Shown here: positions 1 through 8,698 of the stretch, piece by piece
Numbering within the stretch: the first letter of the stretch is position 1
Layout: each line of letters starts with the position of its first letter
DNA from: Lysobacteraceae bacterium
GTDB lineage: Bacteria > Pseudomonadota > Gammaproteobacteria > Xanthomonadales > Rhodanobacteraceae
Assembly (NCBI GenBank): GCA_004143945.1
Contig: SEHB01000012.1
Coordinates: forward strand, 80,229 to 144,228
Direction: 5' to 3'
Length of the DNA: 64,000 nucleotides
Program-made: the position numbers and the translations under genes
Notes under the pieces: model-generated
Told to the model about the DNA's origin: nothing
Seen by the model: the letters and a program-made list of their open reading frames with translations, nothing else
Database searches by the model: none

Positions 1-878
1 CAACCGCAACTGCACCGACCGACGCATCCGCGCCCGATGCGGCGGCCACCACGGCGGCACCGGCTGCCGACAGCCTCAGCGTCAACGACCTCTATCGCGA
101 AGCGCGAACCGCGATGAGCGAGAACCGCATGGTCGCGCCGCCTGGTCGCAATGCACTCGAGTATTACCTCGCGATCCTCGCGCGCCAGCCCGATGACACC
201 GGCGCGACCGACGCGCTGCGCGAACTGTTCCCGTTCGCGACCGGCAGCGCCGAGGACCAGATCAACAGCGGCGACTTCGACGAAGCGGACCGCATCATGA
301 CCCTGCTCGCGAAGGCCGATCCGAGCAACTACACGTTGACGATCCTGCGCAGCAAGCTCGATTCCAAGCGCCGGCAGGCCGAACGCGAGCTCGCGCAGAA
401 GGAGCAGCAGGAAGCGGCCGCGGCTGCTGCCGCTGCGCGCGCGCAGGCGGCGCCTGCCGCAGCCGGCACGACGGCTGCAGCCGACGAGACCGCTCCGGCT
501 GCCAGCACGGCAGCTCCCGCGACCACACCTGCGCCGGTTGCGAGCACGACGCCGCCGCCGGCTGCAACGCCGCCGCCGGCGCCCGCGCCGGAACCGGTCG
601 GCGAAACGCGCGACGCACGCGTGGTCACGCCGCCGCGTCCTTCCTATCCGCCCAATGCGGTGCGCAACCGCCAGAACGGCTGGGTCGAGGTCGAGTTCAC
701 GGTGACCGAAAGCGGCAGCGTGCAGAACGTGCGCGTCGTGAGTTCGGAGCCGCCGCGCGTGTTCGACCGCGAGGCGATCCGCGCGGTGCAGCAGGCGAAA
801 TTCGAAGCAAGGCTCGAGCGTGGGCAGCCGGTGTCGTCGACCTTGCGCCGTCGCATCGAATTCAAGCTCGGCAGCTGA
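1..878 (+). CDS. TonB-family energy transducer C-terminal part, cut by window start
   Basis: The reading frame is open from base 3, so the gene begins before the window. What is visible is an alanine/threonine-rich stretch, a helical region with repeat-like spacing (about bases 115-410), a long Ala/Pro linker typical of a periplasm-spanning arm, and a C-terminal domain with the TonB signature (PPRPSYPPNAVRNRQNGWVEV, then VTESGSVQNVRVVSSEPP). The end domain of this family contacts the TonB box of outer-membrane receptors. The Pro-rich spacer and the domain support the family; whether it is a true TonB or a TonB-like protein with an N-terminal TPR or other domain cannot be told without the missing 5' part. 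A GC-rich hairpin follows the stop. It converges with the serine hydrolase gene. Confidence 0.8.
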   Translation, partial: TATAPTDASAPDAAATTAAPAADSLSVNDLYREARTAMSENRMVAPPGRNALEYYLAILARQPDDTGATDALRELFPFATGSAEDQINSGDFDEADRIMTLLAKADPSNYTLTILRSKLDSKRRQAERELAQKEQQEAAAAAAAARAQAAPAAAGTTAAADETAPAASTAAPATTPAPVASTTPPPAATPPPAPAPEPVGETRDARVVTPPRPSYPPNAVRNRQNGWVEVEFTVTESGSVQNVRVVSSEPPRVFDREAIRAVQQAKFEARLERGQPVSSTLRRRIEFKLGS

Positions 879-892
879 CCCACTCGTGCACC

Positions 893-923
893 GCCCGAGG
901 CCGGAACCGTTCCGGCTTCGGGC
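893..923 (+). terminator. GC-rich hairpin after the TonB-like gene
   Basis: A 14-base arm (from GCCCGAGG) pairs with its complement across a 3-base CCG loop, with one G-U wobble. It starts 15 bases after the stop. No T tract follows, so it may be a weak or factor-assisted terminator, or only an RNA-stabilising stem. Confidence 0.45.
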
Positions 924-1071
924 AGGCGAAGGCGAGGTGGCCGCGCAGGCCGCGACCGCGAGCCCACGGATCGAAAGCTGAAGCCGCGCGCGCATCGCGG
1001 CGGCGCGCCGCTGTCACGCCTGCGCGTGGACCGTCATATTCGGACAATGGGGGTTCACGAATGCGCCGCGC

Positions 1072-2472
1072 TCAGCCGCCAGTGCGCCCGCTATCGTCCT
1101 GCTCGTCGAGTCCGGCCCAGTTGACCTCGGGCAGGCCGAGGTAGCGGTCGAGCAGCATCGGCAGCAGGCCGGATGGCAGCGCCGATTCGCAGTTCCAGAG
1201 CATCACCACGCCGAGGCGATCCTCCGGCAGGAACGCGATCATCGCGCGATAGCCCTGCACCGCGCCCGCGTGGAACACCATCGTGCGCCCGGCGTAGTCG
1301 TAGATGCGCCAGCCGAGCGCGTAGCGCGCTTCGTTGAGCCGCCCGCGCCGCCACGGCGATGAACGCGTCTCGCGCTCGGTTTCGACCAGCGGCGCGTGCA
1401 GCACTTCGAGCAGGTCGTGCGAGAGCACGTCGGGGCGTCCGCCCATCTGCGCGATCAGCCATTGCGACATGTCGCGCACGCTTGCGTTCACGCCGGCCGC
1501 AGGCGCGACCCGGTAGTAGTTCTCGTTCGGCAGGAACGCGTTCCAGCCCGCGTTGCCGCGTCGATGCGGGCGCGCCCACTTGGGCGAACCGAGCAGCGCG
1601 TCGCGTCCGTAGGTGGCGCCGTGCATGCGCAGCGGATGGAACAGGCGCTTCTCGACCTGGTGCGAGAAGAAATCGCCGGTGGTCGCGAACGTGATGTCGC
1701 CGACCAGGCTGTAGGCGATGTTCTGGTAGTTGTAGCAATCGCCGACCGGGCAGGCCAGCGGAACTTCGTGCAGGCGCCCGACCAGCAGTTCGTAGGGTTC
1801 GTCCTGCTCGAGCAGCCGGTCGTAGGTGTTGTGCGGGAGGCCGACGCGATGGCTGAGGATGTCGCGCACGGTCACGCGGTTGCCGTTCGCGACATCGTTC
1901 AACGTGAAGGTCGGCAGCAGGTCCGCGACGCGCGTTCCCCAGCCGAGCCGGCCTTCCTCGACGAGCAGGCCGGCCATCGCCGCCGCGAATGCCTTGGACA
2001 GCGACGCGATGCGGAACACCGTGTCCCCATCGACCGGCTCGCGCGTCTGCCAGTCGGCGAAGCCGATGCCGCGCTCGAGCACGACGCGGTCGTCCTTGAC
2101 GATCGCGGTCGCGAGGCCGGCAACGTCGCCGGTCGATTCGATGCCGTCGAGCCAGCCGTCGAAATCACGCACGACGGCCTGGATGTCGCGCGAGATCGAA
2201 CGCTCGTCGACGACCGGCACGATCACCGGCAGTGGCTGCACGACATTCCTGGCGCGCGTGCCGGCGCGCACCTTGCGCCCCGGCGTCGAACGCACGCTGT
2301 GGCTGACCGACGCCGCCTTCGCGTGCGTGGCCTTGGCGGCCGGCGCTTTGGCGCTGGCCGCGGGCTTGCTCGCGGGAGCCGAAGCGGCGAGCACGGGTGC
2401 GGTGGCGAACAGCGCCAGCGCGAGGGCCGCGCAGAGTGCGGCGGCGGTGGTCGGGGTACGGCTCAAGTCCAA
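1072..2472 (-). CDS. Class C beta-lactamase-like serine hydrolase
   Basis: A 466-residue secreted protein of the beta-lactamase/D-aminopeptidase fold. An N-terminal signal peptide (about residues 1-29) is followed by a low-complexity Ala/Lys linker to about residue 75. The catalytic motifs are visible: SLSK at 157-160 (nucleophile Ser157, general base Lys160), Y249-Q-N251, and a His-x-Gly motif (HAGAVQGYR) near the C-terminus. The family includes AmpC, penicillin-binding-like esterases and D-amino-acid peptidases. Sequence alone does not say which, and nothing supports calling it a resistance gene. It converges with the TonB-like gene and stands alone as a transcription unit. The basic linker before the domain is unusual for AmpC. 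Confidence 0.85.
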   Translation of the reverse strand: MDLSRTPTTAAALCAALALALFATAPVLAASAPASKPAASAKAPAAKATHAKAASVSHSVRSTPGRKVRAGTRARNVVQPLPVIVPVVDERSISRDIQAVVRDFDGWLDGIESTGDVAGLATAIVKDDRVVLERGIGFADWQTREPVDGDTVFRIASLSKAFAAAMAGLLVEEGRLGWGTRVADLLPTFTLNDVANGNRVTVRDILSHRVGLPHNTYDRLLEQDEPYELLVGRLHEVPLACPVGDCYNYQNIAYSLVGDITFATTGDFFSHQVEKRLFHPLRMHGATYGRDALLGSPKWARPHRRGNAGWNAFLPNENYYRVAPAAGVNASVRDMSQWLIAQMGGRPDVLSHDLLEVLHAPLVETERETRSSPWRRGRLNEARYALGWRIYDYAGRTMVFHAGAVQGYRAMIAFLPEDRLGVVMLWNCESALPSGLLPMLLDRYLGLPEVNWAGLDEQDDSGRTGG

Positions 2473-2627
2473 CTCCGGGGGTCTCGCGACCCGCGTGATA
2501 TGCTCGGAAACAGCCCTATCCTAGCAGTTTCGGGCCAACGGATCGGCGTCGCGACGGCTTCCTGCCGCGCGCGCGGGTCGAAACCGACGACCGCCGCGGC
2601 GGGCGCACAACGAGGGGGATTCAAGCG

Positions 2628-3215
2628 ATGGGTTCGCTCATTTTCCTGGTCATCCTGGTGGGCTTCGCGTTGTATGCGATCGGCCTCTACAACGGGCTCG
2701 TCGGCGGGCGCAACGCGTACAAGAATGCGTTCGCGCAGATCGATGTGCAGCTCACCCGGCGCTACGACCTGATCCCGAACCTCGTCGAGACCGCGAAGGG
2801 CTACATGAAGCACGAGCGCGAGACGCTCGAAGCCGTGATCCTCGCGCGCAATGCGGCGGTGTCGGGCCTGTCGGCGGCCAAGGCGAATCCCGGTGACGCC
2901 GCCGCGATGCAGCAGCTCGCGGGGGCCGACAACGCGCTCACGCAGACGCTCGGCCGCCTGTTCGCGTTGTCCGAGGCCTACCCCGACCTCAAGGCCAACC
3001 AGAACATGATGCAGCTCAGCGAAGAGCTGACCACGACCGAGAACAAGGTCGCGTTCGCGCGCCAGGCGTACAACGACGCGGTGATGGACTACAACAACCG
3101 CCGCGAGATGTTCCCGGGTTCGGTGGTGGCCAGCATGTTCGCGTTCCAGCCCGCCGAACTCCTGCAGATCGAATCCGAGACCAAGCGCGAAGTTCCGAAG
3201 GTGTCGTTCTCTTGA
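2628..3215 (+). CDS. lemA: LemA family membrane protein
   Basis: A 195-residue protein with one N-terminal membrane helix (about residues 3-20) and a coiled helical domain facing the outside. The family hallmark is clear: GLVGGRNAYKNAFAQIDVQL, RRYDLIPNLVETAKGYMKHE, then the YN.RR.MFPGS region near the end. LemA proteins are of unclear biochemical role; in many proteobacteria they are encoded beside an M48 (HtpX-like) protease, as here. The ATG at 2628 follows GAGGGGG at about 2611-2617. The gene is separated from the protease gene by a long inverted repeat (3218-3312), which may uncouple their expression. Confidence 0.93.
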   Translation: MGSLIFLVILVGFALYAIGLYNGLVGGRNAYKNAFAQIDVQLTRRYDLIPNLVETAKGYMKHERETLEAVILARNAAVSGLSAAKANPGDAAAMQQLAGADNALTQTLGRLFALSEAYPDLKANQNMMQLSEELTTTENKVAFARQAYNDAVMDYNNRREMFPGSVVASMFAFQPAELLQIESETKREVPKVSFS

Positions 3216-3217
3216 GC

Positions 3218-3312
3218 GGGGAATGGGGAACAGGGAACAGGGAATAGGGAGAGCGAACGGGGAAGCCTGGCTTCGGCTTCGACCATTCCCTGTTCCGCAT
3301 TCCCCATTCCCG
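3218..3312. repeat. GGGAATGG-type inverted repeat between lemA and the M48 gene
   Basis: Repeated GGGAA(T/C) units on the left arm (GGGAATGGGGAACAGGGAAC) are mirrored by CATTCCCTGTTCC and CCCCATTCCC on the right arm, so the intergenic RNA can fold into one long hairpin. A related stretch without its right arm lies at 35436-35468. This looks like a dispersed genomic repeat rather than a gene-specific signal. It ends 8 bases before the next ATG and displaces any recognisable ribosome binding site. Confidence 0.75.
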
Positions 3313-3320
3313 GCCTTCCG

Positions 3321-5261
3321 ATGAACTTCTTCGCGCACCAGGCCCAGGCGCGGCGGCAGACGCGGCGCATGCTCGTGATGTTCGCGCTTGCGGTGATCAT
3401 GATCGTCGCCGTGATCGATGTCGTGCTGCTGGCGGTGATCGACCGCGACGGCCAGGGCATCGGGCCGGGCGGTCTCGCGCTCGCGAGCGCGGCGGTGCTG
3501 CTCGTGATCGTGCTCGGGTCGCTGTACCGGATCGCGACGTTGCGCGGCGGCGGTGCCGCGGTCGCGCGGCAGCTCGGCGGTACGCAGGTCGGAGGCGGTG
3601 CGCGCAACTTCGCGCATCGCCGCCTGTACAACGTGGTCGAGGAAATCTCGATCGCGGCGGGCGTGCCGATGCCCGAGGTGTTCGTGCTCGAGCAGGAGGC
3701 CGGCATCAATGCGTTCGCATCGGGCTACGCACCGACCGATGCCGCGATAACGGTGACGCGTGGCGCGCTCGAGAAGCTCACGCGCGAGGAACTGCAGGGT
3801 GTCATCGGCCACGAGTTCAGCCACGTGCTCAATGGCGACATGCGCCTGAACATCCGCCTGATCGGCGTGGTGTTCGGGATCGTCGTGATCGCGACGATCG
3901 GCCGCAAGATCGCCGAACTCGCAGCGCACGGGCGCGGCAAGGATGCGGCCGTCCCGGCGCTGCTCGGGCTCGCGCTGTTCGTCGTCGGCTACATCGGCGT
4001 CGTGCTCGCGCGCATGATCAAGGCCTCGGTATCGCGCCAGCGGGAGTATCTCGCCGACGCCTCGGCGGTGCAGTTCACGCGCCAGACCGAAGGCATCGCG
4101 GGTGCGCTCAAGAAGATCGCCGGCCTCGCCGAGGGTTCGCGCCTCGCGAGCAGCGAAAAGGAAGAGGTCGCTCACATGCTGTTCGGCGACGGCGTCGGCT
4201 ACTTCGCGCTGTTCGCGACCCATCCGAAGATCGAGCTGCGCATCAAGCGGCTCGATCCGGCGTTCGACGCGGAGGAACTGGATCGCATTGCCGCTGCGTG
4301 GACGCAACCGGTGCGGGTCAACGGCGACGCGCGCGAGGAGGCCGGCGTCTCGATCGCGGGCTTCGCACCCGCGATCCCGACCGAACGCAAACGCGAAGCG
4401 TCCGCGCCGACGTTGCCGTCGGCCGAGGCCCGCCTCGAGCTGTCGCCGGCCGCGGTGGTCGAGCAGGTCGGCAATCCGGGCAGTGACGACCGGCGCGCTG
4501 CGCGCGCCTTGCGCGACACGATCCCCGCACCCTTGCGCGAAGCGGCGTGGCAGGGCGGGCAGGCGGTGCCGCTGGTCCTGGCGCTCGTGCTCGATGCGGA
4601 CCATGCGGTGCGCGAACGCCAGCTCGAGCTGGTCGCCGAACGCCATGACGCGGGCACGCGCGACCTCGTCGCCGCGCTCGCGCTCGAACTCGACCAGCTG
4701 CATCCGATGCAGCGCCTGCCGCTGGCCGCGCTCGCGTTCCCGGCGCTTCGGCGCAGGCCGCGTGCCGACGTGCATGCGGCGGCGGCGAGCCTGGACGCGT
4801 TGATCCACGCGGACGGACGCGTCGGGCTCGACGAGTACTGCCTCGCGACGCTGGTGCGCCTGCAGGTGATCGAATCCCTCGATCCCGCGCGCAACACGCG
4901 CACCGGGCGCGTCAAGCTTCCCGCGGTCGAAGCGGAACTGCGCGACCTGCTCGCGATCCTCGCGCGGCATGGCCACCGCGACGAGGAGTCGGCGCGACGT
5001 GCCTGGGTGGATGGCATGCGCGAGGCGCTTCCCGGCGCGACCGCGCGTTTCGCGCCGCCGGAACGCTTCGTCGAGGCGCTCGATCGTGCGCTGCCACGGC
5101 TCGACCTGCTGGCCCCGGCGGGCAAGCAACTGGTGGTGTCGGCGATGACGCGCGCGATCAGTGCCGACGGCGAGGTCACGGTGGCCGAATCGGAACTGCT
5201 GCGAACGGTCTGCGCGGCGCTGCATTGCCCGCTGCCGCCGATCCTGCACGGCGCGGCCTGA
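3321..5261 (+). CDS. M48 family zinc metalloprotease with TerB-like C-terminal region
   Basis: A 646-residue membrane protease. Two membrane helices lie at about 20-45 and 54-72, the M48 catalytic motif HEFSH gives zinc ligands His164 and His168 with catalytic Glu165, and the third ligand is Glu242 in the EYLAD motif. Two further membrane segments lie at about 178-198 and 212-232. HtpX-type proteases are about 290 residues; this one carries more than 300 extra residues. That extension contains two segments (IHADGRVGLDEY and ISADGEVTVAESELLR) resembling the acidic D-x-D/E helix pairs of TerB-like domains. The likely role is membrane protein quality control, by family. It follows lemA, a common pairing. 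No Shine-Dalgarno is visible because the repeat abuts the ATG. Confidence 0.88.
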   Translation: MNFFAHQAQARRQTRRMLVMFALAVIMIVAVIDVVLLAVIDRDGQGIGPGGLALASAAVLLVIVLGSLYRIATLRGGGAAVARQLGGTQVGGGARNFAHRRLYNVVEEISIAAGVPMPEVFVLEQEAGINAFASGYAPTDAAITVTRGALEKLTREELQGVIGHEFSHVLNGDMRLNIRLIGVVFGIVVIATIGRKIAELAAHGRGKDAAVPALLGLALFVVGYIGVVLARMIKASVSRQREYLADASAVQFTRQTEGIAGALKKIAGLAEGSRLASSEKEEVAHMLFGDGVGYFALFATHPKIELRIKRLDPAFDAEELDRIAAAWTQPVRVNGDAREEAGVSIAGFAPAIPTERKREASAPTLPSAEARLELSPAAVVEQVGNPGSDDRRAARALRDTIPAPLREAAWQGGQAVPLVLALVLDADHAVRERQLELVAERHDAGTRDLVAALALELDQLHPMQRLPLAALAFPALRRRPRADVHAAAASLDALIHADGRVGLDEYCLATLVRLQVIESLDPARNTRTGRVKLPAVEAELRDLLAILARHGHRDEESARRAWVDGMREALPGATARFAPPERFVEALDRALPRLDLLAPAGKQLVVSAMTRAISADGEVTVAESELLRTVCAALHCPLPPILHGAA

Positions 5262-5344
5262 GCGGGAGTTCGCGACCGGCCTGCGCTGTTGCAGCAATTG
5301 CGATTTGCGCGCAACGTAACGTGGCATCGGGCAGACTCCCGTCC

Positions 5345-7606
5345 ATGAACCTGCACGTCTCCCTCCAGCGGGAAACCGACGAACTGCTGCAGCGACCGAA
5401 CCTGCGGCTGCGCATCGGCGAGCATGTCGTCGATCTCGGCGCGCTGCGCGTGCTGACGCGCCCCGACCATCCGCGCCTGACCAGCAAGGCCGCGGCGGTG
5501 CTCGTCGAACTGGTGCGGCACGCGGGCAACACGCTCACGCGCGACGAACTGCTCGATCGCGTCTGGAAGGGGCGCTGTCCGACGCCCGACGTCCTGACCC
5601 AGGCAGTCAAGGAGCTGCGCCGCGCGTTCGACGACGACCAGCGCACGCCGCGCTACATCGAGACGATTCCGAAAGTGGGATACCGGCTGCTCGCGCGCGT
5701 GCTGGTGGTCGAATCGCATGACGGCGGCGTGTTCGTCGAAGTCGAGGGGTTGCCTTCCGATCAGGATGCGCCGGCAGCGGTCGATGGCGGGGGTGTCGCC
5801 ACCGCGGCGCGCGTCGAGGCGGCGTCGCCGCGTGCGCGCAGGGGCGCGCTGTCCGCCGTGCTCGTGCTCGGCGTGCTCGCGCTCGCCAGCGTCCTGTTCC
5901 TGCGCCAGCGCCACGACGCGCCAGACGCGCGCGCAGTGGCCACAGCGGGTGCACCTTCGCAAGGCGGCTGGCGCGCGCTGGACCTGCGCGCGCTGACGTC
6001 CGCCCCGGGCGCGGAGCGCAGGCCGCGCATCGCGCCCGACGGCACACGCATCGCATTCGGCATCCTCGATCCGGAAACCGGGTTCGACCGTATCGTGGTG
6101 CGCTCGATCGAGCCGTCGCAGAACGTGCATCTCACGCCGGGCCGCAACAGCCACGAGGCGCTGCCGGCGTGGTCGCCCGACGGCACGCGCATCGCGTTCG
6201 AGCGCCTGCAGCAACCCGGCTGCACGATGCACGTGGCCGCGAGCCTCGGCGGCGGCGAACGCGACATCCGCGGCTGCAGCGATTTCCGCGCGAACTACTA
6301 CGACTGGACGCCCGATGGCCGCGGCCTCGTGACCTCCGATCGCGCGTCGCCGGGCGGCGGGCGCGCGATCGCGATGCTCGACCTCGACCGAGAAGGCCTC
6401 GAGTTCCTCGCGTACGAGCGTGCGGACGACGACCAGGACCTCGACCCGCGTTTTTCGCCGGATGGTCGCCTGATCGCGTTCCGGCGCGGCCTTTTGCCGT
6501 ACAGCGACCTCTACGTGATGGCCGCCGATGGCAGCGGCGTGCGACGCGTCACGCACGTCGCCGCACGCATTCGCGGCCATGCGTGGACGCGCGACGGACG
6601 CGCGCTCGTGTTCGGGTCCGACCACGATGGACCGACGTCGCTGCACGTGGTCGATCTGGACGATGGCGTGGTCGCGCCGCTCGGCGTCGTCGGCGAATTC
6701 CCCGACACCTCGCGTGCCGACGATCGCGTCGTGTTCGAGATCCCGCGCACGCAGAGCGTGCTTTCGCGCATCGTGTTGTCGACCGATGCCCCATCGGCAC
6801 CGGTCGCGCTGGCGCCATCGACCGGCGATGATTTCGCCCCGGCGGTGTCGCCCGACGGCAGTCGCGTCGTGTTCGTGTCGGACCGCAGCCGCCAGCACCA
6901 GCTCTGGCTGCACGACTTCGCGAGCGGCGAGGTGCGTCCGCTCACCGACTCGGCGAACACTGCGGTGACGGCGCCTTCGTGGACGCTCGATGGTCGCAGC
7001 GTGGTCGCGGTGGAGCGCGATCGCGACGCGCGGCGGCTGGTCGAGATCGATGTGGCAACCTTGCGCCGTCGCGTGCTGACCGCGCCGTCGGACAACGTGT
7101 TGACCGGCATGCCCGCGATCGACGCCGACAGCTACCTCCTCGTCAGCGGCAATTCCGGTCGCGACAACCGGCTCGAACTGGTACGCAATCCCGGCCTTCC
7201 GCAGGAATCGCGACAGCTGCTCGCCGAGGGGGTCGCGCGCGTGCAGCTCGATGCAGCCTCGCGCTCGGCGTACTTCACCACGAGCGCGGAGCGGGGACTG
7301 TTCCGCATTGCACTCGACGGCGGCGCGGTCGAACCGGTCAGCAACGCGATCACGGCGCTGAGTTCCGGCTGGCAGCTCGTCGACGGCAGCGTCTGGTACA
7401 TCGCCGACATCGAAGTCGACAGCGCGCGCCTGCACGCGCTCGATCCGGCCAGCGGAGAAGACCGCGTGATCACGCGTTTCGATGCGATCCTGCGCGACCT
7501 CGCCTTCAGCGTGATGCCGGATCGGCGCAGCATCATCGGCGTGCCGTTCCGCAGCGAGGATACCGACGTCGGCGTGTTCCGGCTGGAACGCGCCGATACG
7601 CGCTGA
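5345..7606 (+). CDS. Membrane-anchored winged-helix regulator with TolB-like propeller
   Basis: A 753-residue one-component regulator. Residues about 20-115 form an OmpR/PhoB-type winged helix (LTSKAAAVLVELVRHAGNTL, then DELLDRVWKGR, and YIETIPKVGYRL). A linker leads to one membrane helix at about 168-187. The remainder is a periplasmic beta-propeller with repeated SPDG-x-R-I-A-F blades (for example near residues 277, 377 and 500) typical of TolB/WD40-like domains. This is the CadC architecture: DNA-binding domain inside, sensor outside. The ligand is unknown. The start is ATG 5345; the longer frame from 5225 lacks homology in its first 40 residues. A T-tailed hairpin lies 140 bases after the stop. 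Confidence 0.88.
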   Translation: MNLHVSLQRETDELLQRPNLRLRIGEHVVDLGALRVLTRPDHPRLTSKAAAVLVELVRHAGNTLTRDELLDRVWKGRCPTPDVLTQAVKELRRAFDDDQRTPRYIETIPKVGYRLLARVLVVESHDGGVFVEVEGLPSDQDAPAAVDGGGVATAARVEAASPRARRGALSAVLVLGVLALASVLFLRQRHDAPDARAVATAGAPSQGGWRALDLRALTSAPGAERRPRIAPDGTRIAFGILDPETGFDRIVVRSIEPSQNVHLTPGRNSHEALPAWSPDGTRIAFERLQQPGCTMHVAASLGGGERDIRGCSDFRANYYDWTPDGRGLVTSDRASPGGGRAIAMLDLDREGLEFLAYERADDDQDLDPRFSPDGRLIAFRRGLLPYSDLYVMAADGSGVRRVTHVAARIRGHAWTRDGRALVFGSDHDGPTSLHVVDLDDGVVAPLGVVGEFPDTSRADDRVVFEIPRTQSVLSRIVLSTDAPSAPVALAPSTGDDFAPAVSPDGSRVVFVSDRSRQHQLWLHDFASGEVRPLTDSANTAVTAPSWTLDGRSVVAVERDRDARRLVEIDVATLRRRVLTAPSDNVLTGMPAIDADSYLLVSGNSGRDNRLELVRNPGLPQESRQLLAEGVARVQLDAASRSAYFTTSAERGLFRIALDGGAVEPVSNAITALSSGWQLVDGSVWYIADIEVDSARLHALDPASGEDRVITRFDAILRDLAFSVMPDRRSIIGVPFRSEDTDVGVFRLERADTR

Positions 7607-7933
7607 AGCGTTCGCAGGCACCGTTTGCCGCAATTTCGATCACGCGCGCCGAACGCCTGCGCAACCCCCGGACGACGCGCCGGATGCAGAATTTCCCTGC
7701 CCTCCAACGGGCAGATGTGTCACAGCATCGAAGTGCGAAACCCTCGGCGGGACACCGGGTTCGGGACCTTGGTGCCCGCCTTTTTTTTGCACCGAGGGCT
7801 GGAGCCGTGGAGAGTCCCTCGCACGCGCCCGCAGCAGGCCAGCCTCGCAACGGCCACGACCCGGACGGCGTGCCGGGGCCTGAATCGCAAGAACACTTCT
7901 CACGTGCTCCGCGTGCTCCGCGTGCTCCGCGTG
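7607..7933. other. Intergenic region with two hairpins and a short tandem repeat
   Basis: There is no gene here. The stretch holds a small hairpin (CTGCCC/GGGCAG, 7697-7714), a strong T-tailed hairpin (7746-7788) and three tandem copies of the 9-base unit CGTGCTCCG (7903-7929) just past the end of the opposing DUF1223 gene. The two hairpins in series could be a trailer or a small RNA. Confidence 0.5.
7746..7788 (+). terminator. Rho-independent terminator
   Basis: The stem GGCGGG(A)CACC pairs with GGTGCCCGCC, with one bulged A and a G/C-rich loop, and is followed directly by eight T. It is on the strand of the upstream winged-helix regulator gene. Confidence 0.8.
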
Positions 7934-8698
7934 TCAATCCCGCTGTTCCGCCCCGCGGCTTCGAACTGCCTGCCCGGGATCCGCGAGGCATGCAGCGAGG
8001 GGGAGCCGGACGACCTGCACGACATCGCCGCTGCGGCGTTCCTGCACGAACGCGACGATGCTCGCGTTCGCGAGGTCGGCATCCGCGGGCACGCGCAGCC
8101 GTGCTTCGTATGCACGCGCGGGGCGCGCCTCGTCGAACGCGCGCACGACATGATCGTGCGCGAGGCGCACGCCGCGGTTCTCGCCGCCGCCGACCTGGTT
8201 CGACAGTCCGTCTTCGGTGAGTGCGACGGCGACCGCGTGGTCGGCGCCGGCATCCGTCTCGACTGCGACCGCGAGCACGTCGCCGCGCGTCACCGAGAAC
8301 GACAGCGCGGGTGCCGCCAGCGCAGGCGGTTCGGGCGGTGGTGCCTTCGGCCAGTCCTTCCACAGCCGCCCGTCGACGAACACCTGCGGCGTGTAGACGA
8401 TGCCGCGCCTCGAGCGCCCCACCGATTCGCGTTGGCGCGCCACGAAACGTGGGTCCGCATAGGGGTCGTGCCAGTCGCGCGTATCCCAGTAGTCGACATG
8501 GAACTCGAGCGGCGCGTAGCCCGCGTTTCCGCGCAGCGTCGAGAGCCAGCGTTCCGCCGGCGGGCAGGAACTGCAGCCCTCGCTCGTGTAGAGCTCGACC
8601 AGGTGCGGGCGTTGCGCGCCCGCACGCGCGACGCAGGTCGCGTGCGCCGCGGTGATGCCGGACGCAGCGAGCAGGCCCGCCAGCAGGAGTACGCGCAT
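7934..8698 (-). CDS. DUF1223 thioredoxin-like exported protein
   Basis: A 254-residue protein with a signal peptide (about 1-19) and the DUF1223 core: VELYTSEGCSSCPPAERWL with a C-x-x-C pair in a thioredoxin-like position, then FHVDYWDTRDWHDPYADPRF and the segment YTPQVFVDGR. The family is found widely in proteobacteria and has no agreed function; the CxxC suggests a periplasmic thiol or metal role. ATG 8698 is preceded by a strong AGGAGAG Shine-Dalgarno, which selects it over longer upstream starts that add a low-complexity N-terminus. It appears monocistronic, and its promoter lies in the gap to the divergent AraC gene. Confidence 0.88.
   Translation of the reverse strand: MRVLLLAGLLAASGITAAHATCVARAGAQRPHLVELYTSEGCSSCPPAERWLSTLRGNAGYAPLEFHVDYWDTRDWHDPYADPRFVARQRESVGRSRRGIVYTPQVFVDGRLWKDWPKAPPPEPPALAAPALSFSVTRGDVLAVAVETDAGADHAVAVALTEDGLSNQVGGGENRGVRLAHDHVVRAFDEARPARAYEARLRVPADADLANASIVAFVQERRSGDVVQVVRLPLAACLADPGQAVRSRGAEQRD

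Noticed and set aside
1072..2472. Antibiotic resistance beta-lactamase
   Set aside because: The catalytic motifs fit the wide serine hydrolase family, but the linker and the YQN variant do not identify a true AmpC.
2463..7633. Very long antisense frames (954 and 1144 codons) over lemA, the M48 gene and the regulator gene
   Set aside because: They are Arg/His-rich shadow frames of GC-rich genes with recognised domains on the other strand; they have no domain of their own.
7903..7929. Short tandem CGTGCTCCG repeat as a regulatory array
   Set aside because: Three copies of a 9-base unit at the end of a gene; too few and without a promoter, so regarded as a simple slippage repeat.
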